Shown: piece after piece, positions 55,965 to 64,000 of the stretch | Position numbering within the stretch: the stretch's first letter is position 1 | Layout: each line of letters opens with the position of its first letter | Assembly (NCBI RefSeq): GCF_000715075.1 | Contig: NC_134085.1 | Location: 138,212,060-138,276,059 of the forward strand | Source of the DNA: Nicotiana tabacum | Lineage: Eukaryota; Streptophyta; Magnoliopsida; Solanales; Solanaceae | DNA length: 64,000 bases | Direction of reading: 5' to 3' | Program-made: the position numbers and the translations under genes | The notes under the pieces: generated by a model | What the model was told of the DNA's origin: nothing | Databases searched by the model: none | The model's input: only the letters and a program-made list of their open reading frames with translations

Positions 55965-57163
55965 TGTCTGCAAACAACATCCATTAGGCTTGTTAGTATC
56001 AGTACAAGTAAGTAAGATCAGAGTTGCAGAAAAGGTTGCAGACAGTTGCAGAAATCACACAGTGCGAACCGCCCAAAATGGATTGCGGCCGTACAGAGGC
56101 CAATGCAGACCGCGCAAAATGGCAATGCGGTCCGCACAGAGGTGGGGTTCAGACTACCCACTCTCTGTATCTAGGCAATGCGAACTGCACAAAATATAGT
56201 AAGGCTGCACAAGGACCAATACGGACCGCACAAAAAGTAGTGCGGCCGCAGTCCTTGAAGATCAGATTACAGACACTCATCAATGCGGTACGCACAGAAT
56301 GCCATTGCGGACTGCACTAAAGCACCACAGACCGCACAGAATCGACCGCGGTCCGCACTGAGTGCCCAGAAGCAACACTAACTTAGGGTTCAATGTATTT
56401 TTATTTTAAGTCCAATTTTACACCTAAGAAAGGTTCCTATGTGTTTGCCCAATGTTTCTGACTACCTAATCCTACTTTAATCAAGAAATTAACTAACCTA
56501 ATTTTACCAAATCAAAGAAGTACGGGCATAACAGAAGGGAAGCAAGAAAAACAAAAATTAAAAGAAATTAACAAAATTAAACAATTAAAAAGAAGTTAAT
56601 GGTACCGGATGTGAGATGAACTAAAGGTAAACGAGTCCAAGCAGTGAATTACGAGCAAAAGGAAAGATGAACATTGCTTTTATGAGTTCTGAGAGCAAAA
56701 AGTCGAAAAGTGTAAAAGGAGGATCTCAGGCCCAGCTTACAACCTAATGCGGACCGCACAAAATGGACTACGGTCCGCACCACATAGCATTTTTTAAGTT
56801 TGAGAAGGCAACCTACTGCGGTCCGTACAAAATACCGTGCGACCGCAGTGGTCCACCGCGGACCGCACAAAACGTAATGTGGCCGCGGTGGCAAACTTCA
56901 GAGAGCTGGACTTTTCGTCCTTCATCAGTGTGGTCCACACTAAATGTAGTGCATCCGCATTGAAAACTTTAGAGACCTAAACACTTTTTTCACTATGTCC
57001 TGTACTGCATCAACACAATCTTGTAGCATCTCACAACTAGTTAGTCCAAAAATAAATCCTATACTACAATGAAAATCAAATAAAAACAAGAAGAAAAACA
57101 CATGGTTTGTCTCCCAAGAAGCACCTGATTTAATATCGCGGCACGACGCAGGTCACCATCAAA
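55965..57163 (-). other. spacer between integrase and env-position ORF, with palindromic repeats
   Basis: Non-coding, about 1.2 kb. Two clusters of the GC-rich palindromes (56060-56370 and 56750-56960) lie in it, separated by an A-rich stretch. ORFs such as 55945-56199, 56024-56320 and 56649-56894 are translations of the repeats. Confidence 0.7.
56060..56960. repeat. paired GC-rich palindromes, internal clusters
   Basis: The same words as in the LTRs: GCGGTCCGCAC (about 56127), CGGACCGCACAAAA (56222), GTGCGGCCGCAG (56240), GCGGACCGCACAAAA (56749, 56859) and others, often as a first palindrome, AAAAT and a second palindrome. They are more diverged than in the LTRs. Confidence 0.75.
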
Positions 57164-58461
57164 TCATTTTAGATGAAGAAGTGCCACCATGTAGCTGTCA
57201 TCAATTTTTCCCAAGTAGTCCTTGACCCTATTCCCATTCACTCTTAAAACTTCCCCATTTTTATTATTTAAATCAAGTGCACCAAACGGGGTCATGCACA
57301 CCACTTCAAAAGGTCCACTCCATTTAGACTTAAGCTTTCCCAAAAACAGACGTAACCGAGAGTTGAACAAGAGAACCAAATCACATACTTTGAACTCCTT
57401 GCTACGAGCATATTTATCATGAAGGTACTTTATCTTGTCCTTGTACAAGGACGAATTGGAGTAGACATAGAATCTGAATTCATCAAGTTCATTGAGCTGC
57501 TCCACACAAAGATTGGCTACAATATCCCATTCAAGATTTAGCTTCCTCAAAGCCCACATGACCTTGTGCTCTAACTCGACCGGTAGATGACAAGCTTTCA
57601 CAAACACAAACCGATATGGATACATACCAATCGGAGTCTTGTAAGTAGTCCTATAAGCCCATAGAGCGTCATCCAACTTCTTTGACTAGTCGGTCCTATT
57701 TGCATTGACCGTCTTTGACAATATGCTTTTGATTTCCCTGTTGGAGACTTCAACTTGACCACTTTCTTGAGGATGATAGGGATTAGAAACTTTGTGATTA
57801 ACACCATAGTTTGCAAGCAAAGTGTCAAAATCTCTATTGCAAAAATGAGACCCCCATCACTTATGATTGCACGAGGAGTACCAAACCTTGTAAAAATGCT
57901 TTTCTTGAGAAATGCAACAAAACTCCGGGCCTCATTGTTGGGAAAAGCCACGGCTTCAACCAACTTTGAAACATAGTCTACCGCCACAAGAATGTATGTG
58001 TTCCCACACGAGCTAACAAATAGGCCCATAAAATCAATGCTCCACACATCAAAAATATCAACCTCAAGAATGGTATTGAGAGGCATCTCATCTTTCTTCG
58101 AAATTCCACCCGCTCTTTGACATTCATCACACCTCTTTACAAGTTCACTTGTATCTTTGTACAAAGTTGGCCAATAAAACCCACAACTAAGTACTTTGGA
58201 AGCCGTCCTCGCCCCGCCATGATGGCCACCATAGGGAGAGGAATTGCAAGCCTCCAAGATATTCAATTGCTCTTCCTCTAGGACACACCTTTGGATCACA
58301 CAATCCGTGCAAATCTTGAAAAAGTACGGCTCATCCCAATAGAAATGCAAACTATCCCTCTTGAGCTTCTTCCTTTGGTTAGAAGAGAGCTCACACAGGA
58401 TTATACCAGTCACAAGGAAATTAGCAACATCGGCAAACCATGGCATATCATTCATTGACAT
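57164..58461 (-). pseudogene. integrase of the Athila element
   Basis: The piece 57598-58461 has the zinc-finger H-x-H ... C-x2-C end (GGHHGGARTASKVLSCGFYW ... KRCDECQRAG). The core has the first Asp in VWSIDFMGLF and the second in AIISDGG. A frameshift near 57780 moves the Glu-bearing helix into another frame. The C-terminal piece 57164-57676 resumes with DDALWAYRTTYKTPIGMYPY. It ends with a GPFEV / LNNKNGEVLRVNGNRVK module and a stop at 57164. The family's usual domains are all present, but the copy is not functional. Confidence 0.87.
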
Positions 58462-59212
58462 TGAAAGGAGTTGTTAGTCGGGAAATGAATCATTGATGTC
58501 TAGGCCATCACGAGGCCTCCCATCCTCCTCCTAGCGGGACAAGTGGTCCGCCACTTGGTTCTCACTACCCTTCCGGTCCACAATCTCTAAATCAAACTCT
58601 TGAAGTAACAAGACCCATCACATCAGTCTAGCTTTGGATTCCTTCTTTGTCATCAAGTACCGGAGTGGGGCATGGTTAGTATGAATAATAACCTTAGCAC
58701 CCATAAGACACGGCAGGAACTTTTCCATTGCGAAACACAATAGCCAAAAGTTATTTCTCGATCACCGTGTAGTTCACTTGATCATCATTCATTCTCTTGC
58801 TCAAATAGTACATCGGATGAAATATTTTGTTCACTCTTTGACCCCAAAACCGCCCCAACCGCAATACCGCTTGCATCACATATGAGCTCAAAAGGCAAGC
58901 TCCAATTAGGTGCGGTAATGATAGGAGTGGTGGTCAACTTATACTTGAGAAGTTCAAAGGCTTGCATACATTTTTCATCAAACATGAACTTAGTATCTTT
59001 TTCCAACAACTTGCACAAGGGATTCACCATCTTCAAAAAGTCTTTGATAAATCTCCGGTAGAACCCCGCATGCCCAAGAAAACTTTAGACTCCCTTGACA
59101 GATGTAGGGGAGGGAGCATTGAAATCACATCAAATTTTGCTTTGTCTACCTCAATACCTGCTTTGAAATTTTATGCCCAAGAACTATGCCCTCTTCCACC
59201 ATAAAGTGGCAT
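58462..59212 (-). pseudogene. RT C-terminus and RNase H of the Athila element, N-terminal RT missing
   Basis: The minus-strand frame begins abruptly with CHFMVEEGIVLGHKISK (59160-59212), the RT region that normally follows the YxDD box. The connection FLKMVNPLCKLLEKDTKFMF and an RNase H start (FELICDASGIAVGAVLG, with the Asp) follow at 58785-59036. Traces to 58462 include the RNase H end. Stops and frameshifts are present. The RT fingers, palm and active site are absent because the DNA beyond 59212 belongs to another element. Confidence 0.85.
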
Positions 59213-60207
59213 GCCGAACACCAAAAAATCTTGCTCAAGACCCTGAACGAAGCGTACATACCAGTTGAAACTTCAGTCAAACAACTGGAACGAATGACGG
59301 AGAGGTTCTTCGCAGTTAACCAGGTTTCTTTCAGCAAGAACGACTTACCTCCAGAGGGAGCAGCTCACAACAAAGCCTTACATCTGACAGTTAAATGCGA
59401 AGACTACTACGTCAAGCAGGTAATGTTGGATGGAGGTTCAGGTGTTGACATTTGTCCGCTCTCCACGCTGCAGAGAATGGAAATTGGGACTGGAAGAATT
59501 TGCCCCAATAATGTCTGCGTAAGGGCTTTTGATGGCGTCAAGAGGGACACCCTCGGGGAAATAGACTTGGTGTTAACTATAGGACCAGTGGAGTTTGAAA
59601 TAACTTTCCAGGTGCTTGACATGGATACGTCTTACAATTTTCTCCTCGGCAGACCTTGGATTCATGCGGCAGGGGCTGTGCCTTCCACTCTCCACCAAAT
59701 GGTGAAGTTTGAATACAAAGATCGGGAAATTGTGGTCCTTGGAGAAGACGAACAGTCTATTTATCGGGGCCCATCCATCCCATATCTTGAAGCGAGGTAA
59801 GGGAGCGAGCACACGGTTTATCAGGCTTTCGAAGTTGTGCTAGCAGAGCAGTATGAAGAAGGAAGACCTTGCCCCTAACCTTTCTTGTCCAACGCCTCAA
59901 TCATGTTGGCTAAAGAAATGATCCGACATGGATTCAGGCCAGGGAAAGGGCTTGGTCGAGCACTGCAAGGAATAACGGAACCCATCACCTTGCCTTCCAC
60001 CAAGAAACTTTTTGGGATAGGTTTTCAACCCACTCCAAAAGATGAAGAGTGGGCAAGGAAGAGGAAAAATGAGGGTTGGAAACTGCCTCGACCATTGCTA
60101 GATTTATACGAGACTTTCGTCGGACCGAAATACATCGAAGAAGAAGACGATGAGGTTTTTACGGCCGAAGAGATTGAGGAGATATGTGGGGTAATGAGAG
60201 GCACATC
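59213..60207 (+). pseudogene. inverted fragment of a Tat-lineage protease region inside the Athila pol
   Basis: On the + strand, opposite to its host element, the piece reads HQKILLKTLNEAYIPVETSV, NDLPPEGAAHNKALHLTVKC, a protease active-site motif VMLDGGSGVDICPLSTLQRM, and LLGRPWIHAAGAVPSTLHQM. It then has a G-patch-like HGFRPGKGLGRALQGI (59885-60310 piece) and ends at ICGVMRG. The same order is found at 488-1250 of this window, so it is the Tat/Ogre gag-protease region, but of a different family. No LTRs or target duplication flank it. One TAA (59800) and a further stop (59878) interrupt it. Confidence 0.85.
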
Positions 60208-62519
60208 ATCAATAATACCCAATTGTCTCTTCATCGTTCTATCTGCCATTTGTAATCTCATGGAAGTCGGCCTCGAATGCCCAATACCCAAAGTCTTGAA
60301 AACGGAATAGGGCATCAAATTGATACTAGCCCCCAGATCACATAGAGCTTTAGCAAAATCCGCACTCCAATGGTGCAAGGAATGGTGAAAGCACTGGGAT
60401 CTTGAAGCTTCAGGGCCATTGAATGCACTATTGCACTATCTTGGTGAGTTATCTTTATAGTTTCACAATCCATAGACCGCTTCTTTGTTACCAAGTCCTT
60501 CATGAATTTAGCATAGCCTGACATTTGTTCAAGATCCTCCACCAAAGGCACATTGATGGATAAGCTCTTCATCATGTCAATAAACTTTTTAAACTGATTT
60601 TCATTTTTCTGCTTCGCGAACCTTTGAGGATAAGGCGGAGGTGGCCTTGGCAAAGGAGCCATGGCTTTAGGCACAACCAGCTCCGACATGTCTATTATGT
60701 GTTCCCTAGACGGGTTCACATAATTTTGAGTTTCCACCTTGACATCTTGAATATCAATCCTCACTTCTTCATTCACATTTTCATCAATCACATTTTCAAC
60801 CAGCAAAGGAGCTTCATTTTCTTGCAACTCAACATCATTATCTACAATTTTCTTTTATTTTGAGGTATGCACATCACTGCCTCTCCCACTTCTTGTTGTT
60901 ACCGCTATAACATGATTGTTCCCACCCTTCGGGTTCACTGCCGTATCACTTGGTAAAGCACCCTTAGGGCGAGTATTTAAAGATTGTGAGATTTGGCCTA
61001 ACTGTACCTCCAAGTTTCTGATAGAGGTATTGTGGAAAGCCAACTGAGCATCCGAGTCCACATTCTTCTTCATCATCTGTTCGAACATCATTTCAATTCT
61101 ACCCATATCATTGCTAGAAGAACTAGGACATTGAGATGGAAATGGGGGTGGATTGTTCAGTTGTTGGTATATTGGGGGCCTTTGAAAGCCTTGCCCCCGG
61201 TTTACTTGGTTTCCATTGTTCTATCTACCTTGATTTTTATTACTACCCCAATTGTTGTTATTACCATTCCAATTTCCTTGGTTGTTTTGATTTTTGTTCT
61301 GATTGCCCCAATTATTATTTTGGTTGTTGTTTCCCCAATTACCATTGCCTTGTTGTTGATTACCCCAATTGCCTTGGGGTCTCCATTGTTGTTGGTTGGA
61401 AGAATTGCCTCTTTGGCTTTGATAATTATTCACGTATTGCACCTCTTCACTTTGTTCATCATAACCATCATTTTGAAATCCACCATAATCATTGTCAAAT
61501 TGCTCCGAATTCCCTTGGTTCTGTTGACCTCTTTGTCTTCTTTTGTTGACAAGCATGTTAACACCCTCCATGGCATTCACTTGGCGAGGATTTTGAACTT
61601 GTTGCAACTGTGCCTTTGCTAGTTGGTTCATTGTAGTTGTCAACTCAGCTATAGCCTGCCCATGATCATGTAATTCCTTGTGCAAATGAATAAGCGTGGG
61701 GTCACCCTGGGGCGCATTGGCTCTACTTTGCCATGCGGAAGAAATGTCAGCCATCTCGTCAAGAATGTCACAAGCCTCATCATAAGACAGCTTCATGACG
61801 TTGCCCCCAGCAAGTTGGTTCACTATGCATTGGTTTGTGGTGTTAATACCCCAATAGAAAGTCTGTTGGATCATCACCTTAGTTATATCATTGTTGGGTA
61901 ATTCCTTCACCTTTGTTCTATAACGCCCCCAAATCACATGCAAAGGTTCCGTGGGCTCTTGATTGAACACCAAGATCTCATCTCTCAATGTAACCATATT
62001 CCCTGGTGAGAAAAATTTTGCAATGAACTTATCCGCCAACTCATCCCAAGTAGTGATGGAATGGTTAGGAAGTCGCTCAAGCCAATCAAGTGCTTTCCCT
62101 CTAAGTGAAAATGGGAAGAGTCTCAACTGGAGTGCATTCTCGGACACATTAGTTTGCTTACTCCCCCAACATGTATCCACGAACCCCTTGAGATGTTTGT
62201 AAGTATTTTGATTTGCAGCTCCCGTGAAATACCCACGCTACTCTAGTAAGGTCAGCATCACATTGGTTATTTGAAAATTTTCGGCCCGGATTCGGGGTGG
62301 GACAATAGCACTTGCATAGCCTTGGTTCGGAAGCACTCTAGGAGCCACTCTTGGAGGTGGTGGAGGAGGGTCTGGAATATTGTCATTTGCATTAGCATTA
62401 GCCTGGCGGCCTCTGCATTGTCCTTCAGGTACTAGAGCCACCTCATCATCTCCGACGTCATCTACCTCCTCCCCCGCAATCATATTTCCAAGAGGGTCAT
62501 TGGCGTTGTTTGTTGCCAT
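60208..62519 (-). pseudogene. gag and protease of the Athila element
   Basis: The start is chosen at the minus ATG 62519 (MATNNANDPLGNMIAGEEVD). The gag core is RLFPFSLRGKALDWLERLPN ... WDELADKFIAKFF (61221-62180 piece), typical of the retrotrans_gag family. An Asn/Gly/Gln-rich zone (GNWGNNNQNNNWGNQNKNQN, about 61230-61400) takes the place of a zinc knuckle. After frame breaks, PLPRPPPPYPQRFAKQKNEN and the protease motif [17 protein letters not shown] (about 60290-60340) follow. The frame leaves the element at about 60207, where the inverted Tat fragment begins. Stops near 62238 and 61220 and a frameshift near 60860 inactivate it. Confidence 0.87.
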
Positions 62520-62615
62520 TTGGTACCTAAAGTTGTGACACACACAAATTAATAACAAAGAAGGAAAGAAGAACAATATACAAAACTAGTTAGATAGATA
62601 GCCAAAACCGTTAGC

Positions 62616-62633
62616 TCCACGGCAACGGCGCCA
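62616..62633 (-). promoter_or_regulatory. primer binding site, tRNA-Asp type
   Basis: The minus strand reads TGGCGCCGTTGCCGTGGA, six bases from the LTR end. It resembles the complement of a plant tRNA-Asp 3' end, the usual Athila primer, with one likely mismatch. Confidence 0.85.
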
Positions 62634-62639
62634 AAAAGT

Positions 62640-64000
62640 TTATCGAGCCCAACCCTGCACTACTATTGAGTAGCGAGAGAGGGTTGAAGAAGCATTTACC
62701 CGATTAAGGTCGGGATCGATTTACACAGGGAGCTAGAAGTTGGAGTTGAGTTTTTATCTAATTGAGAGTTGTGTATGTGTTCCAAATTACACTTCTAAAC
62801 ATTTTTGGGTTTTTGTTTACTTCTAATTTTTTTCAAACTACAATGCTAAATTAAACTAGAATAAGCTAGGAGTAAACTATTGCACTGGCGTAGTGACTTT
62901 CTCCTAGGTGGTCAATTGATGGGTACTTGAGTCTAAGGCATGATTGACACATTTGGGGAGTATGATATAACCGTTGCACAATTTTACCCACTCTACACCT
63001 CTCGGTGGTTCGAGTTATTTTGCCCAAATTGATTTTCTTAAGACCAGTTGGGTATGCAAATTTGTACAAGCAATAAAGGTTCAAGTCGGGTATTACTATC
63101 TCTAGGTTTAACCTTTTAATTGGGGCTATCAATCTCTTGAGTATGCCCCAATTCCTTGTTGGACCAATTTCAGAGACTTCGACTCTCTTTCTCAAGAAAA
63201 GCCAAAGTCAACTAAACACAAACTAGTGTTTGCAACCACCAATTCAGCAATTAAACATGAAATTGGCCCAAATATCAAACACCAATAGTCAATCTAGCCC
63301 TAAAACACAAGACCCCTCAATTATCCACACTAGGGTTGAGCCACAACCCTAGCTTATGGGTCTAGCTAGTCATAATTGAAGAAGAAAACAAAGAAATAGA
63401 TGAAGAAAAACTCATATTAATTAATAGCTAAGATAAACTAGAAGATTTAATGTTGAAATGAAGCTAAAATTGCTCAAAATAGCCAAAACTATCGAAGTCA
63501 CGAGCGCAACTCAGTACAAAATCTATCTAATGACCTAAAAATTGGAAAAGAAGCTATTTATACTAAGCTGAAAAATCTGGACAAAATACCCCTGCGGGGC
63601 TAGTGCGGATCGCACAAAATTACGTGCGGCCGCACTAGGACTCTGAACTTGAAAATCCAACTCTCTGAACTCGGGCAATGCGGACTGCACAGAATAGAGT
63701 GCGGACGCGGTGGCTTCTAGTGCGGTCCGCATGAAATGGAGCGTGGACTGCATTGGCTTTAATCTCCAAACTGGCACTTCTCTAATCCTTGGTTCTGCGG
63801 ACCGCACTAAATCGAGTGCGGCCGTAGTAACTCCAATGCGGACCACATTAAATCTCATGCGGCCACATTTCCTGTTGGCCTGGAAATCAACGTCTCTGAA
63901 CCTCACTTGTGCGGACCGCATAAATTGGTGTGCGACCGCATTGGGCCTGTTTTGCCTGAGGTTTGTCTTGTTTTGGTACTTGTGCAAGTTTCACTCCTTT
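62640..64000 (-). repeat. 5' LTR of the Athila element, cut by the window end
   Basis: It aligns with 50555-51915 from TTATCGAGCCCAACCCTG onward. Its terminal bases read TTATC where the other LTR has TGATC, a mutation of the terminal inverted repeat. Palindrome cluster at 63600-63930. ORFs 62866-63195 and 63535-63987 lie inside it. The expected full length of ~1530 bp would end near 64170. Confidence 0.88.
63600..63930. repeat. paired GC-rich palindromes, second LTR cluster
   Basis: Same set and order as 51540-51880, with a few substitutions. It shows that the palindromes belonged to the LTR before the element inserted. Confidence 0.8.

Larger units (their letters stand above)
50555..64000 (-). 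mobile_element. Athila-lineage Ty3-gypsy retrotransposon, minus strand
   Basis: Right to left: 5' LTR (62640 to beyond the window), Asp-type primer site, gag, protease, partial RT/RNase H, integrase, spacer, an env-position ORF, 3' untranslated zone, polypurine tract and 3' LTR (50555-52085). The order with an extra ORF after integrase, the primer site and the gag motifs are those of the Athila clade. All ORFs carry stops or frameshifts, and a pol segment is swapped for foreign DNA. The right target-site flank is outside the window. Confidence 0.9.

Noticed and set aside
59186..59800. Apparent host aspartic protease gene on the + strand
   Set aside because: It matches the Tat-element protease region seen at 488-1156, has no promoter, and is a fragment inside an Athila element.
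60855..61622. Overlapping + strand ORFs of up to 196 codons with hydrophobic character
   Set aside because: Antisense of the Asn/Gly-rich Athila gag; the hydrophobicity comes from the complementary codons.
51540..63930. Evenly spaced palindromic repeats that might suggest a CRISPR-like array
   Set aside because: This is plant nuclear DNA, spacing is irregular, the intervening DNA is itself repeated in both LTRs, and no cas genes are present.

Overview
This is a stretch of plant nuclear genome, almost certainly from a dicot of the nightshade family (Solanaceae, Nicotiana-like). The evidence is the families present: a Tat/Ogre-type Ty3-gypsy element with a ~5 kb LTR beginning TGTTGATACCC, an Athila-type gypsy element with an Asp-type primer site, Solanaceae-style copia elements, a plant LINE, MITEs, and two ordinary plant genes. 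The species call is inference. Only two genes look intact, a LEA_2/NDR1-HIN1-like membrane protein (24.7-25.4 kb) and a two-exon membrane-associated kinase regulator (MAKR/BKI1-like, 42.4-43.5 kb). Almost everything else is transposable-element DNA in various states of decay.

Layout, left to right. (1) 1-12187: the 3' two thirds of a decayed Tat/Ogre-lineage element on the + strand: gag end, protease, RT, RNase H, second (archaeal-type) RNase H, integrase, a 3' untranslated zone with three different tandem-repeat arrays, a polypurine tract and a 4970-bp 3' LTR. (2) 12188-23650: a minus-strand LINE, broken at its 3' end by the Tat LTR and split in the middle by a 7.15 kb LTR element with no coding capacity (13821-20969, LARD-like) whose 3' LTR has lost about 2 kb. 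(3) 23.7-26.3 kb: a gene island with a Stowaway-like MITE and the LEA_2 gene. (4) 26.3-35.5 kb: copia-type elements. A short element (26301-27108) is joined tail-to-tail to a truncated minus-strand copia copy (27106-30143), and the composite is flanked by TTAAT on both sides. A second copia copy of the same family (31018-35528) has a clean CTACT target duplication but lacks the RT active site and RNase H. (5) 35.5-42.2 kb: AT-rich intergenic DNA with several MITEs, one hAT-like with an 8-bp target duplication. (6) The MAKR gene. (7) 44-50.5 kb: two decayed multi-exon ORFs of the 'putative gypsy-type transposon' (Transposase_28-like) kind with coiled coils. (8) 50555-64000: a minus-strand Athila-lineage element with both LTRs (the right one cut by the window end), gag-protease, partial RT/RNase H, integrase and an env-position 'plant transposon protein' ORF. 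Its protease-to-RT segment has been replaced by an inverted ~1 kb piece of a Tat-lineage element.

The coding parts do not form a pathway. The window records nested insertion, deletion and patchwork repair around two host genes. The LEA_2 and MAKR genes may be an old neighbour pair (compare Arabidopsis At1g64065 and At1g64080, from memory) now separated by ~17 kb of transposons. I found no CRISPR array, rRNA or tRNA gene, and no clear sign of a new enzymatic system. The most unusual signals are structural: the chimeric copia insertion, the swapped segment in the Athila pol, a LINE RT scrap inside a copia LTR, and paired GC-rich palindromes repeated through the Athila element.
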